From Amycolatopsis granulosa (lineage in GTDB: Bacteria; Actinomycetota; Actinomycetes; Mycobacteriales; Pseudonocardiaceae), in contig NZ_JAANOV010000001.1 in NCBI RefSeq assembly GCF_011758745.1, positions 1,860,001 through 1,924,000 of the forward strand: DNA of 64,000 nt, in the 5' to 3' direction. Position numbers and translations under genes: made by a program. The notes beneath the pieces were generated by a model, which was not told the DNA's origin, made no database searches, and was given only the letters and a program-made list of their open reading frames with translations. Shown here piece by piece: positions 20,145 through 29,319 of this stretch; the stretch's first letter is position 1, and every line of letters begins with the position of its first letter.

Positions 20145-20160
20145 CCGCACACCCGTGCGG
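20145..20160 (-). terminator. Small hairpin after the degenerate subtilase gene
   Basis: CCGCAC-ACCC-GTGCGG forms a 6-bp stem just after the subtilase stop on the minus strand. It is short and lacks a U-tract, so the call is tentative. Confidence 0.4.
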
Positions 20161-20165
20161 GGAAA

Positions 20166-21101
20166 TCAGCCGGCCGCCGCCGGTGCGCCGGACCGGGTGT
20201 AGAGCAGCCGGTTCGGGGTGCCCTGCGGGACGCCGGTCAGCACGTCCGGGGTCGCGTTGCGGATCAGGGCGTCGGTGACCTGCTGGGGCGTCGCCTCGGG
20301 GTGCTGGGCGCGGTAGAGCGCCGCGGCGCCCGCGACGAGCGCCGCCGACATCGAGGTTCCCGAGAACGGCGACGCCGAGGTGCTGCCGGGCGCGGTGGAC
20401 GGCACGTCCACACCCGGCGCCAGCAGGTCGACCCCCTGCCCGGAGTTGGACTTCGGGGCGAAGGCGTCCGCCTGGTCCACCGCGCCGACGGTCAGGATCT
20501 CCGGGATCCGCGCCGGGGAGGAGAACGACGAGTCCACGCCCGACCAGCCAGCGGCGGCGACCACCGGCATCGTCCCGGCGAGCCGGCGCACCGCGTTGTC
20601 CAGGGCGTCGCTGGCCGGGCCACCGAACCCGATGACCGCGACCGCGGGCTGCTGCGCGTTCTGCGACACCCAGTCGACCCCGGAGACGATGTTGTTGAGC
20701 CGCCCGTTGCCCGCGTTGTCGAGCACCTTGACCGGCACGATCCGCGCGGCCTTGGCGACGCCGTACCGGGTGCCTGCGACGAGCCCGGCCATCCGGGTGC
20801 CGTCGCCGTTGCCGTCGGCCGCGTTGTCCGTGCCGTCCACCAGGTTGCGGCCCGGGCCGACCCGCCCGGACAGGTCCGCCAGCGCCGCGTCGACCCCGGT
20901 GTCGATCACGTACACCGTGACGCCCTCGCCGGTGCTGTCGTAGTGGTAGACGTGGTCGGCGGCCTTGTCCCGCTGGTCGATCCGGTCCAGCGCCCAGCTG
21001 GGCGGGTCCTGCTGCGCACCCGTGGCCGCGGCGGCCGGTGCCGCCGCGGCGAGGACGAGGAGTACCGAACCGGCGACCGCGCGCAATCCTGAAAACAGCA
21101 C
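20166..21101 (-). CDS. Secreted subtilisin-fold (S8) protein with lost catalytic residues
   Basis: The 311-residue protein has a signal peptide (residues 1-26, ending APAAAA) and a proteinase K/aqualysin-like S8 domain. Asp67 in VIDTGVD and Ser250 in FSGTSMSAA are kept. The catalytic-His motif that should read NGHGTHVAG is NGDGTRMAG, so His is replaced by Asp100, and the oxyanion Asn in AAGN is Trp186 in AAGWSG. The C-terminal segment TPNRLLYT is typical of active relatives. It lacks an inhibitor I9 propeptide. I infer a catalytically dead, secreted pseudoprotease. The GTG start has only a weak ribosome site. Confidence 0.85.
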   Translation of the reverse strand: MLFSGLRAVAGSVLLVLAAAAPAAAATGAQQDPPSWALDRIDQRDKAADHVYHYDSTGEGVTVYVIDTGVDAALADLSGRVGPGRNLVDGTDNAADGNGDGTRMAGLVAGTRYGVAKAARIVPVKVLDNAGNGRLNNIVSGVDWVSQNAQQPAVAVIGFGGPASDALDNAVRRLAGTMPVVAAAGWSGVDSSFSSPARIPEILTVGAVDQADAFAPKSNSGQGVDLLAPGVDVPSTAPGSTSASPFSGTSMSAALVAGAAALYRAQHPEATPQQVTDALIRNATPDVLTGVPQGTPNRLLYTRSGAPAAAG

Positions 21102-21159
21102 GCCCCAGCGTTGCGCCGCTGTCGATCATGCACAACTCGGACCGTCGCCCGATCGTGCG

Positions 21160-23319
21160 TCAGGACTTCTCGAGGTACTCCGCCCGATCGGCGTCGACCA
21201 GGTCCGCGACCATCAGCGCCAGGCCGGGATGCCGCTCCAGGGCCGGGTCGGCGCTCACGATCTCCTGTGCCCGTTCCCGCGCCCGCGCGATGACCTCCTC
21301 GTCGCGCAGCAGCGACAGCAGCTTGAGCCCGGACCGCTTGCCGGACTGGGCCGCACCCAGGATGTCGCCCTCCCGCCGCAGTTCCAGGTCCAACCGGGAC
21401 AGTTCGAAACCGTCCGTTGTGGACTCCACCGCCGCCAGCCGCTCCCGCGTCGCGGTGCCGTCCAGCGTTTCGGTGACCAGCAGGCACAACCCCGGCACAC
21501 TGCCCCGGCCCACCCGGCCACGCAGCTGGTGCAGCTGGCTGACGCCGAACCGGTCGGCGTCCATGATCACCATCATGGTCGCGTTCGGCACGTTCACGCC
21601 GACCTCGATCACGGTGGTCGCGACCAGCACGTCCAGGTTCCCCCCGGCGAACGCGCGCATGACCGCGTCCTTCTCGTCGGGCGGCATGCGGCCGTGCAGG
21701 ATGCCGATGCGCAGCTGCGACAGCGGCCCGTGCGCCAGTTCCGCGGCGACGTCGAGCACCGCCAGCGGCGGCCGCCGGTCACCGCCGTTCGCGTTCGACG
21801 CCGGTTCGTCGCCGATCCGCGGGCACACCACGTACGCCTGGTGTCCCTTGCGGACCTCCTCGATCACCCGCTGCCACGCGCGGTCCAGCCACGCCGGCTT
21901 CTCCGCCACCGGCACCACGCTGGTCTTGATCGGCGAGCGCCCGGCCGGCATGTGCCGCAGCGCCGAGGTCTCGAGGTCGCCGTACACCGTCATGGCGACC
22001 GTCCGCGGGATCGGCGTCGCCGTCATCACCAGCACGTGCGGGCTGCCGCCGTTCGCCGCGCGCGAGCGCAGCGCGTCCCGCTGCTCGACGCCGAAGCGGT
22101 GCTGTTCGTCCACCACCACGAGCCCGAGATCGGCGAAGGACACGGTGTCCTGGATGAGCGCGTGCGTGCCGACGACGATCCCGGCCGCACCGCTCGCGGT
22201 GTCCAGCAGCGCCTGCTTGCGTTCCTTCGCCGGCATGGACCCGGTCAGCAGCGTCACCTTCGTCGCGTTCTCCGCGGCGCCCAGCTCCCCCGCCTGGCCC
22301 AGGTCGCCGAGCATTTCCCGCAGCGACCGGGCGTGCTGCGCGGCGAGCACCTCGGTGGGCGCGAGCATCGCGCACTGCCGTCCGGAGTCGACCACCTGGA
22401 GCATCGCCCGCAGCGCCACCACCGTCTTGCCGCTGCCCACCTCGCCCTGCAGCAACCGGTTCATCGGGTGCTCACCGGACAGATCCGCCGCGATGTCCTC
22501 GCCCACCGCGCGCTGGCCCTCGGTCAGTTCGAACGGCAGCCGCCGGTCGAACGCGTCGAGCAGACCGCCGGCGGTGCGCCCGCAGGCCGGGGCCGGCCGC
22601 GACACCGTGGAGAACCGGCGCTGCGCGAAGATCAGCTGCACCGCCATCGCCTCGTCCCACTTGAGCCGCTTCTCCGCGGCTTCGCGCGCGGCATGGTCCT
22701 TCGGGCGGTGGATGTTGTGCAGCGCGTCGAACAGGTCCATCAGGCGGTACCGCTCGCGGAATTCGCGCGGCAGCGGGTCCTCTTCCCGCTCCAGGGTGTC
22801 GAGCACCTGCCGCACGCAGCGGGCGATGGACCACGACGGCATCCCGGCGGCCGCCGGGTAGACCGGGATGATCGCGCCGACGAAGTCGTCGAGCGCGGTG
22901 TCGTCGTCGCCGTCGACCATCTGGTACTCGGGATTGGCCAGCTGCAACGTGTTGCGGAACGCGGTCACCTTGCCCGCGAACAACCCGGTGCGGCCCAGCC
23001 GCAGCTGCCGCTCGTGCTGGTGGGGGCGGCCGAAGAACGCGCAGGACAACCGGCGCTGGCCGTCGGTGATGACCAGCTCCAGGATGTGGCCCGGCTTGTT
23101 GCGCATCCGGCGCATGGTGACCTTTTCCACGCGGGCCATCACGGTGGCGTGCTCGCCGATCTCCAGCCCCGCGATGTCGGTCAGCTCGCCGCGCTCGGCG
23201 TACCGGCGCGGGTAGTGCCGCAGCAGGTCGGCGACGGTGTGGATGTCCAGCGATCCGGCGAGCGCCTTCGCGGTCCTGGCGCCCAGCAGCGGGGTCAGCT
23301 TGTCACGCAGTCCGGTCAC
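21160..23319 (-). CDS. recG: ATP-dependent DNA helicase RecG
   Basis: Branch-migration helicase that remodels stalled replication forks. The 719-residue product has an N-terminal wedge/OB domain (about 60-160), Walker A GEVGSGKTVVA near residue 291, the DEQH box as VVDEQHRFG near 400, and the motif QLRGRVGRG near 595. GTG at 23319 lies 7 bases past the DAK stop; the ribosome site GGAG overlaps that stop, so translation is probably coupled. Confidence 0.97.
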   Translation of the reverse strand: MTGLRDKLTPLLGARTAKALAGSLDIHTVADLLRHYPRRYAERGELTDIAGLEIGEHATVMARVEKVTMRRMRNKPGHILELVITDGQRRLSCAFFGRPHQHERQLRLGRTGLFAGKVTAFRNTLQLANPEYQMVDGDDDTALDDFVGAIIPVYPAAAGMPSWSIARCVRQVLDTLEREEDPLPREFRERYRLMDLFDALHNIHRPKDHAAREAAEKRLKWDEAMAVQLIFAQRRFSTVSRPAPACGRTAGGLLDAFDRRLPFELTEGQRAVGEDIAADLSGEHPMNRLLQGEVGSGKTVVALRAMLQVVDSGRQCAMLAPTEVLAAQHARSLREMLGDLGQAGELGAAENATKVTLLTGSMPAKERKQALLDTASGAAGIVVGTHALIQDTVSFADLGLVVVDEQHRFGVEQRDALRSRAANGGSPHVLVMTATPIPRTVAMTVYGDLETSALRHMPAGRSPIKTSVVPVAEKPAWLDRAWQRVIEEVRKGHQAYVVCPRIGDEPASNANGGDRRPPLAVLDVAAELAHGPLSQLRIGILHGRMPPDEKDAVMRAFAGGNLDVLVATTVIEVGVNVPNATMMVIMDADRFGVSQLHQLRGRVGRGSVPGLCLLVTETLDGTATRERLAAVESTTDGFELSRLDLELRREGDILGAAQSGKRSGLKLLSLLRDEEVIARARERAQEIVSADPALERHPGLALMVADLVDADRAEYLEKS

Positions 23320-23325
23320 GCGCGT

Positions 23326-24939
23326 TCACTCCACACCGATCAGCAGCACGGCGTCCGCCTGCCCGCCGGGGTAATCCACGAACTCCACCTCCGGTCGCCG
23401 CGCGCGCAGCCGCTCCCGCAGCTCGCCGGTCAGGCCCGGGGGCGCCTCGGTGCCGGTCAGCACCGTGACCAGCTCGCCACCGACGGCCAGCATCCGCTCC
23501 AGCACACCCATCGCGGCGTCCGCCGGGAAGGCCCCTTCCGGTTCGACGAGCACGACCTCTCCGTCGACGAACCCGATCAGGTCACCCGCGTGGGCCCGCC
23601 CCACCCAGGTTATCGACTCCTCCGCGGCCACCACGAGCTCGCCACGCCGGGTCGCCGCGGCCGCCTCCGCCATGGCCACCACGTCGTCGTTCGCCCGGCG
23701 CTGCACGTCGTGCACCGCCAGCGCGGCGAGCACCTGGACCGGGGACGCGCACGGGATGACGACGACGTCCCGGTCGCCGATCATCGGGTGCCCCGCGGCG
23801 TCATCGGCGGCCCTGGTCAGCCCGGCGCCGCCGGCCAGCACGGTGACGTGCCCGGCCACCCGTTCGGTGATCAGGCCGAGCATCTCCTCGACGCTCGGCG
23901 TGGCGTGGTCCGGTACCGCGAGCACCGCGAAACCCTCGTCACGCAGCAGCGCGGCCAGCTCCTCGCCGTGCACCACGGCCACCACCGCGCGGTCCGGGCC
24001 GGACGGCGGCTCGATCGGTGTCGGGGTGATGAGCGGTTCGACCCGGATCCCGCTCGGACGGCCGGCCCGCAACCCGGCCTCGATGGCGGCGCCGATGTCC
24101 GCGCAGTGCACGTGGACGGCGTGGCCCCCGGCGCCGTCGCCGGCCACGGTGACGCTGTCACCGAGTTCGGACAACGCGCGGCGCAGCACCGGGACCTCCG
24201 CATCCGCGACGCCGTCCAGCAGGTACATGACCTCCCACGCGTAGGGGGCCGGGCCGGTGTCCGGTTCGCCGCCGGTGTGCGCCTCGCACGAGTGCGGGAC
24301 CTCGGTCTCGCCGCTGGTGACCACGCCGGCGAGCGCGTCGAAGACGGCGACCAGCCCGCGCGCACCGGCGTCGACCACCCCGGCCGAGGCGAGGACGGGC
24401 AGCTGGTGCGGGGTCTGTTCGAGCGCTTCGGAGGCGGCCTTCGCGGCGACGGCCACGACGTCCGGCAGCTCCCCGGGCTGCGCGGCGACCGCCTGGGCGA
24501 CGGCCTGGAGGACGCTGAGCATCGTGCCCTGGACCGGCCGGGCGACGGCGTCGGTGGCCGCGCGGTGCGCGCTGGCCAGCGCCTTCGCCAGGGCCGGGCC
24601 GTCCAGTTCGGCGGCCGGGCCGGTGCTGCCGGTGCTGCCGGTGCTGCCGGCGCTGTCGGCGAGACCGCGCAGGACCTGCGAGAGGATGACGCCCGAGTTG
24701 CCGCGCGCGGCGGCGACGGCCCCACGGGCGAGGACGGACAACGCGTGCGCGGCGCTCGTGCCCGGCTCGGCGGCCAGGCGGGCGTGCGCACCGGACATGG
24801 TGTGCAGCAGGTTGGAGCCGGTGTCGGAATCGGCGACCGGGTAGACGTTGATGCCGTTGATCGCCGGGCACAGCACCTCCAGGCTGTGCACGCAGGCCGC
24901 CGCCCACGCTGTGATGGCATGCTCGTCCAGAGCCCGCAC
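23326..24939 (-). CDS. DAK2-domain kinase, FakA-like
   Basis: The 537-residue protein has an N-terminal DAK2 domain with the nucleotide/metal motif NVYPVADSDTGSNLLHTM near residue 32 and RGNSGVILSQ near 78, followed by the C-terminal FakA-type regions. FakA phosphorylates fatty acids bound to FakB proteins. No FakB is seen in the window. It corresponds to Rv2974c/Rv2975c, which are separate genes in M. tuberculosis. A short tandem nonamer (24622-24648, coding for Gly-Ser-Thr repeats) makes a flexible stretch. GTG at 24939 follows GGAGGAGG. Confidence 0.85.
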   Translation of the reverse strand: MRALDEHAITAWAAACVHSLEVLCPAINGINVYPVADSDTGSNLLHTMSGAHARLAAEPGTSAAHALSVLARGAVAAARGNSGVILSQVLRGLADSAGSTGSTGSTGPAAELDGPALAKALASAHRAATDAVARPVQGTMLSVLQAVAQAVAAQPGELPDVVAVAAKAASEALEQTPHQLPVLASAGVVDAGARGLVAVFDALAGVVTSGETEVPHSCEAHTGGEPDTGPAPYAWEVMYLLDGVADAEVPVLRRALSELGDSVTVAGDGAGGHAVHVHCADIGAAIEAGLRAGRPSGIRVEPLITPTPIEPPSGPDRAVVAVVHGEELAALLRDEGFAVLAVPDHATPSVEEMLGLITERVAGHVTVLAGGAGLTRAADDAAGHPMIGDRDVVVIPCASPVQVLAALAVHDVQRRANDDVVAMAEAAAATRRGELVVAAEESITWVGRAHAGDLIGFVDGEVVLVEPEGAFPADAAMGVLERMLAVGGELVTVLTGTEAPPGLTGELRERLRARRPEVEFVDYPGGQADAVLLIGVE

Positions 24940-25075
24940 CGTCGCCCTCCTCCCTGGTCAGGCCAGGGTAGCGACCCGGGCGCGGGGCGGCGCAGCACCG
25001 TCGTTTACTATGGTCACCAGTGTCCGGCCCGCGCCGGGCGTGTTTTGTCTTCCCTGATCGTCAAAGGAGTTCGAC

Positions 25076-25267
25076 GTGGCTGCCGTGTGCGACGTCTGTG
25101 GCAAGGGACCGGGCTTCGGCAAGTCCGTCTCGCACTCCCACCGGCGTACCAACCGCCGCTGGAACCCGAACATCCAGACCGTGCACGCCAAGATCGGCGT
25201 GTCGCAGCGCAAGCGGCTGAACGTCTGCACCTCGTGCCTGAAGGCCGGCAAGGTCGTTCGCGGCTAG
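25076..25267 (+). CDS. rpmB: Ribosomal protein bL28
   Basis: Sixty-three-residue large-subunit protein starting [20 protein letters not shown]. Two CXXC pairs (CDVC and CTSC) mark the zinc-binding form. GTG at 25076 follows AAAGGAGT. It is divergent from the DAK gene and is followed by a strong terminator. Confidence 0.98.
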   Translation: MAAVCDVCGKGPGFGKSVSHSHRRTNRRWNPNIQTVHAKIGVSQRKRLNVCTSCLKAGKVVRG

Positions 25268-25282
25268 TTTCTGCAGACTTCA

Positions 25283-25320
25283 CGAAAACGGCGGGTGCCC
25301 TGAGGCATCCGCCGTTTTCG
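25283..25320. terminator. Long hairpin terminator after rpmB
   Basis: A 17-bp stem (CGAAAACGGCGGGTGCC paired with GGCATCCGCCGTTTTCG, one G-U pair) around CTGA. The A and T runs at the stem base make it a good intrinsic terminator in both directions. Confidence 0.88.
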
Positions 25321-25351
25321 CGTGCCCGGGGTGGCGCTAGAGTACGCCGCC

Positions 25352-26029
25352 GTGGCTGCGAAACCGTTGCACGAAATCGTTGAGGCCGGCTGGGCGAAAG
25401 CGCTGGATCCGGTGGCTGACCGCATCGCCGCGATGGGCGAGTTCCTGCGGGCGGAGATCGCCGCGGGGCGCACGTACCTCCCGGCCGGCGAGCACGTACT
25501 GCGGGCGTTCCAGCAGCCGTTCGACGACGTCAAGGTGCTGATCGTCGGACAGGACCCGTACCCGACGCCCGGGCACCCGATCGGGCTGTCCTTCGCGGTG
25601 GCGCCGGACGTGCGGCCACTGCCGAAGAGCCTGATCAACATCTACCGGGAGTACTGCGACGACCTGGGCCACCCGGCGCCGTCCAACGGTGACCTGACGC
25701 CGTGGGCGGAGCAGGGGGTGCTGCTGCTCAACAGGTCGCTGACGGTGCGGCCGGGCTCGCCCAACTCGCACAAGGGCAAGGGCTGGGAAGAGGTCACCGA
25801 GCAGGCGATCCGCGCGCTGGCCGCCCGCGGGAAGCCGATGGTGGCGATCCTGTGGGGCAGCAACGCGCGCAGCCTCAAGCCCCTCCTCGGTGGCGTGCCG
25901 TGCCTCGAGTCGGTGCACCCGAGCCCGCTGTCCGCGCGCAACGGCTTCTTCGGCTCCCGCCCGTTCAGCCGCGCGAACGAGCTGCTGCAGCGGCAGGGCG
26001 CGGAGCCGGTGGACTGGAAACTCCCCTAA
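25352..26029 (+). CDS. ung: Uracil-DNA glycosylase
   Basis: Excises uracil from DNA, starting base-excision repair. The 225-residue family 1 enzyme contains the catalytic water-activating motif [10 protein letters not shown] near residue 65, the Phe motif LLLNRSLTV, and HPSPLSA near residue 193. GTG at 25352 gives [18 protein letters not shown], matching the family N-terminus; a GTG seven codons upstream is possible. The stop overlaps that of the convergent gamma-carbonic anhydrase gene. Confidence 0.96.
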   Translation: MAAKPLHEIVEAGWAKALDPVADRIAAMGEFLRAEIAAGRTYLPAGEHVLRAFQQPFDDVKVLIVGQDPYPTPGHPIGLSFAVAPDVRPLPKSLINIYREYCDDLGHPAPSNGDLTPWAEQGVLLLNRSLTVRPGSPNSHKGKGWEEVTEQAIRALAARGKPMVAILWGSNARSLKPLLGGVPCLESVHPSPLSARNGFFGSRPFSRANELLQRQGAEPVDWKLP

Positions 26030-26547
26030 TCCAGCCGCCGCAGGGCACCGCGGAACCACTGCGCCCGCTCGACGTAGCCGTCCACCACCTGCTGGATCTT
26101 GTCCGCCCCGAAGGACTTGTTCTCCCGCACCTTCGCCGGCACACCGAGCGCGATGTGCCCGCCCGGCACGTGTGAGCCGTACGACAGCACCGCCCCGGCG
26201 CCGACCATCGCGCCGTCGTCGAGCACGCTGCCGTTGAGCACCACCGAACCGGACGCGATCAGGCATCCGCTGCCGATCCGCGCGCCCTCGACGTGCACCG
26301 CGTGCCCGATCGCCGACGACGGGCCGAGGATCGTCGGGTCCTTGGCCGTGCAGTGCAGCACGGATCCGTCCTGCACGTTGGACCGCGCGCCGATCTCGAT
26401 GAACCCGTGGTCGCCGCGCAGCACGGCCTGCGGCCACACCGACGCGTCCGGGCCGATCCGCACGTCGCCGATCACCGTCGCGTCCGGATGCACGAACGCG
26501 GACGGGTGGATCGACGGGGTCAGCTCACCGAGTGCGTAGATCGCCAC
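26026..26547 (-). CDS. Gamma-carbonic anhydrase-like hexapeptide-repeat protein
   Basis: The 173-residue left-handed beta-helix protein has repeated hexapeptides such as [14 protein letters not shown] and [14 protein letters not shown]. Potential metal histidines are in VLHCT (about residue 65) and IGHAVHVEG (about 80-85), the pattern of gamma-carbonic anhydrase and PaaY/CaiE relatives. Activity is not certain. The GTG start at 26547 lies inside the end of the GNAT gene (23-base overlap) behind a GGAGGAC site, suggesting translational coupling. Confidence 0.85.
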   Translation of the reverse strand: MAIYALGELTPSIHPSAFVHPDATVIGDVRIGPDASVWPQAVLRGDHGFIEIGARSNVQDGSVLHCTAKDPTILGPSSAIGHAVHVEGARIGSGCLIASGSVVLNGSVLDDGAMVGAGAVLSYGSHVPGGHIALGVPAKVRENKSFGADKIQQVVDGYVERAQWFRGALRRLD

Positions 26548-27004
26548 GATCGTCCTCCAGGTCCTTGCCCAGGCACACCGAGAGCGGATCGTCCCGGTAG
26601 ATGCCGAACTTCGGGATGCCGGTGTAGCCGGCGGACCGGTACAGCGCGATGGCCTCCGGCTGCTTGCGGCCGGTTTCCAGCACCAGCCGCCTGCGCCCGG
26701 CCACGCGCGCCGTCCGCTCCAGTTCGGCGAGCAGCGCCCGGGCGAAACCCCTGCCGCGCGCGGAATCCACCACGTACATCCGTTTCAGCTCGGCCTCGTC
26801 CGCGCCGCGGACCCGCCAGCCACCGCAGGCCACCGGTTCCCCGTCCACGTAACCGACCAGGAACAACCCGTGCGGTGGCGCGAACTCGGCCGGATCAACC
26901 GGGGTGGCGTCGGTGTCGCCGTACCGCACCACGTACTCCTGCTGCACGGCGTCGATCAGCTTGGCCGCGTCCGGCTCGTCGTACGCCACCACCCGAAGTT
27001 CCAC
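26525..27004 (-). CDS. GNAT-family N-acetyltransferase
   Basis: The 159-residue protein has a GNAT core with the acetyl-CoA loop VDSARGRGFARALLAELE near residues 80-97 and the motif ALYRSAGY near 127. The substrate is unknown. The start is unsure: GTG at 27004 (MELRVVAYDE) and TTG at 27013 are both possible and neither has a clear ribosome site. It lies directly downstream of thiL. Confidence 0.82.
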   Translation of the reverse strand: MELRVVAYDEPDAAKLIDAVQQEYVVRYGDTDATPVDPAEFAPPHGLFLVGYVDGEPVACGGWRVRGADEAELKRMYVVDSARGRGFARALLAELERTARVAGRRRLVLETGRKQPEAIALYRSAGYTGIPKFGIYRDDPLSVCLGKDLEDDRGDLRTR

Positions 27005-27022
27005 GACGGCCAATCTAGAGAG

Positions 27023-27991
27023 CTAACGCCAATGCTCCCAGCCGGTTTCGCCGTGGTACTGCTCACCGTCCACGGTCACGCCGGAATCCGGCATGGTCAC
27101 CGAGCCGATGCGGCGCCACCCGCCCGGCAGGTCGGCGAACGACGGGAACGTCGCCACCAGCGCGTGGTCCTCACCGCCGGTCAGCACCCACGTCATCGGG
27201 TCGGCACCCAGCGCGGTGCCCACGTCCACGAGCTTCTGGTCGACCTGCAGGTGCTTGGTGAGCACGTCGATGCCCACACCGGACGCCTCGGCGAGGTGGC
27301 CGAGGTCGGCCAGCAGCCCGTCGGAGACGTCGATCATCGCCGTCGCCCCGGCCATCGCGGCCGCGGGGCCGGCCGCGTAGTCGGGTTCGGGCGCGCGCTG
27401 CGCGTTGACCACCGCCACCGGCGAGCGGAACCCGCGGCCGAGCGTGGCGAGGCCGGCCGCCGCCCAGCCGAGCCGTCCGGACACCGCGACGATGTCACCG
27501 GGCCGCGCGCCGGACCGGGTCACCGGCTCGCGGCCCTCCAGGTCGCCGAGCGCGGTGATGCTGACCACCAGCTGGTCGGCGCGCACCATGTCGCCGCCCA
27601 CCACACCGGCGCCGGCGCGCTGGGCTTCCGCCCACAGGCCGTCGCTGAGCTCCTGGACGACGTTCGCCGGGGTGTCCGGCGGGCAGGCGAGCCCGACGAG
27701 GACGGCGGTGGGCACCGCCCCCATCGCGGCCACGTCGGCGAAGTTCTCCGCGACCGCCTTGCGCCCGATCTGCTCCGGCGAGGACCAGTCCAGCCGGAAG
27801 TGCACGCCCTGCACGAGGACGTCCGTGGTGGCGACGACCCGCCCGTCCACCGCGGCCACGACCGCGGCGTCGTCCCCCGGGCCGAGCAGGGTGGAACCGG
27901 GCTGCCTCCGGTTCCCGGTCACCGCCCGGATCAAGCCGAACTCACCCATCCCGGCGACGGTTCCGGGGCCGGATGCCTGGTTGCCTGACAT
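27023..27991 (-). CDS. thiL: Thiamine-monophosphate kinase
   Basis: Phosphorylates thiamine phosphate to the active diphosphate cofactor. The 322-residue product has the PurM-like fold with LLGPGDDAAVV near residue 35, TTDVLVQGVHF near 55, the glycine-rich segment AGAGVVGGDM and IDVSDGLLADL near 225. ATG at 27991 follows GAGGTGA. The start and its ribosome site lie in a sequence that recurs, decayed, at 29931-30007. Confidence 0.96.
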   Translation of the reverse strand: MSGNQASGPGTVAGMGEFGLIRAVTGNRRQPGSTLLGPGDDAAVVAAVDGRVVATTDVLVQGVHFRLDWSSPEQIGRKAVAENFADVAAMGAVPTAVLVGLACPPDTPANVVQELSDGLWAEAQRAGAGVVGGDMVRADQLVVSITALGDLEGREPVTRSGARPGDIVAVSGRLGWAAAGLATLGRGFRSPVAVVNAQRAPEPDYAAGPAAAMAGATAMIDVSDGLLADLGHLAEASGVGIDVLTKHLQVDQKLVDVGTALGADPMTWVLTGGEDHALVATFPSFADLPGGWRRIGSVTMPDSGVTVDGEQYHGETGWEHWR

Positions 27992-28047
27992 GCGTCACCT
28001 CGGTCGCTCGATGTCGGATGATTCGTGGTCACTGCGGCAGGCTCTCG
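27973..28047. repeat. Left imperfect direct repeat flanking the DUF3558 island
   Basis: This stretch covers the thiL start and upstream region. It matches 29931-30007 in the same orientation; the best block, TGCGTCACCTCGGTCGCTCG and following GATGTCGGATGA, agrees at about 28 of 32 aligned positions, with a second block GATTCGTG and TGCGG.AGG.TCT beyond a small indel. The same copy on the right contains a relic of the thiL start. Confidence 0.75.
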
Positions 28048-28277
28048 CCCGTACCCGCAGGTTAATCGGCCCACCGCGCACGCCGGGCAGGACGCGCCGG
28101 ACACCTGCCGTGAACCGCGCGGGCCGAAGCCGCGGAGAACGAGGGAAACGGGATACTGCGCCTTTCGACGTTGCGCTGGGCGCAAGAGGCACCCGCGAAT
28201 GGTGATACGGGCCACATCTACTGCCTGCTAAGGTGTCGAGCGCGCAGCTGAGCGCCATGGGGAGGGAGCGCCACGGC

Positions 28278-28709
28278 ATGGCCGAATGGACGGACATGGG
28301 CTTGACGGAGGCATTCGGCGACCGGGAACAGCTCAGGGAAATGGGCGACCAAGCGCGGCACTTGCTGGCCGAAGCCAAGTCCGGCGGCTGGGCCGTGGAC
28401 GAAGAAACCGGCACCCATCTCCGCAACGCGATCGCGCGAGCCGAGGACCGGTTCTCGCGGATCGCCATCAACATCGACAGGTTGCGCAACAAGCCGAAGT
28501 TTGGTGACGACGAGTACGCGCAACGGGCAGCGGCGCATTTCCAAGCCGCTATGGACTCTGACCAGCGGTCACTCATTCCGGTGTACGAAGCCGTGCTGGA
28601 CAATCTGAGAACGATCCGCGAAGCACTGGATATTGCGATCAGCAAATACGACGCCTCGAATGAGGCGGCCACGCAGTACCTCGGAAAACTCAAGGGTGCG
28701 GAACAGTGA
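28278..28709 (+). CDS. Helical protein of the DUF3558 cassette, unknown function
   Basis: The 143-residue protein begins MAEWTDMGLTEAFGD and is almost wholly alpha-helical and charged, with no signal peptide or membrane segment; the size and helix-rich nature recall ESX/WXG100-type partners but no WXG motif is evident. ATG at 28278 follows GGAGGG at 28261, eleven bases before. The stop overlaps the start of the DUF3558 lipoprotein gene (GTGA), so the two are co-translated. Its last 20 codons have a decayed duplicate at 29260. I cannot assign a function. Confidence 0.75.
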   Translation: MAEWTDMGLTEAFGDREQLREMGDQARHLLAEAKSGGWAVDEETGTHLRNAIARAEDRFSRIAINIDRLRNKPKFGDDEYAQRAAAHFQAAMDSDQRSLIPVYEAVLDNLRTIREALDIAISKYDASNEAATQYLGKLKGAEQ

Positions 28710-29218
28710 CCGGTAAGCTGGCCACAGTCGCTGTCACCTGCGTGGCGGCCATCATGGCCGGGTGCACCGCCACGGTGCCTGGCACCGCCTCCCCGGCGGC
28801 GAGCAGCACACCCGCTTCAGCGAACAACGGCGATCCGTTTTCCGGCATGGTCGCCTGCCAGGTACTGGATCAACTCAATGCCGGTCAAGGCTACAACCCC
28901 GGCGACAACATCAGCCATCGCAACGAGTGCACCGCGACAAAACCCGGCCTCGGCAGCAACGGTATCGCTCTTGATCCCCTCCAAGGTCTGGCCGAATTCA
29001 AAGAGGTGAATCCCGAGGCCACCGCCACCACGGTCAACAGCCGACGAGCGTTGGAGGTTTTCCACAAGGTCGGCGGGTGCGCGATTGCGTTCGAGGTTGG
29101 CGAACACGCGCGAGTGCTGATCAACGTCGCGATGGCCATGCCCGAGCGCAATGCGGAGGCGTGCCCGCTGGCACACGACTTGGCCTCGCGGGCAGAGCCG
29201 CTACTACCGAAGCGCTGA
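28706..29218 (+). CDS. DUF3558-family lipoprotein, copy 1
   Basis: The 170-residue protein has a lipoprotein signal (hydrophobic stretch, cleavage before Cys in IMAGC, about residue 20), a Ser/Ala/Pro-rich linker and a DUF3558-like domain starting DPFSGMVACQVLDQL. Three cysteines in the domain (ACQ, NEC, GGC) plus EAC could form disulfides. DUF3558 lipoproteins are abundant in Pseudonocardiales and have no known role. It is about three-quarters identical to copy 2 over the domain by eye. Its GTG start overlaps the upstream stop. Confidence 0.85.
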   Translation: MTGKLATVAVTCVAAIMAGCTATVPGTASPAASSTPASANNGDPFSGMVACQVLDQLNAGQGYNPGDNISHRNECTATKPGLGSNGIALDPLQGLAEFKEVNPEATATTVNSRRALEVFHKVGGCAIAFEVGEHARVLINVAMAMPERNAEACPLAHDLASRAEPLLPKR

Positions 29219-29259
29219 GAGCGCCTGCCATAGGTCAACGGCCGTGCTTCGAGGAACCG

Positions 29260-29319
29260 TACGAAACGCGGAACGAGGCGGCCATGCAGTATCTCGGCAG
29301 ATTCAAGGATGCGGAGTAG
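29260..29319 (+). pseudogene. Relic of the helical-protein gene (last 20 codons only)
   Basis: From 29260 the DNA reads YETRNEAAMQYLGRFKDAE and stop, matching the C-terminus YDASNEAATQYLGKLKGAE of the intact gene at 28278-28709. Upstream of 29260 the similarity stops abruptly, so only the last codons remain. It stands directly before lipoprotein copy 2, in the same relation as intact gene to copy 1. This indicates duplication of the two-gene cassette followed by loss of most of the first gene. Confidence 0.85.
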
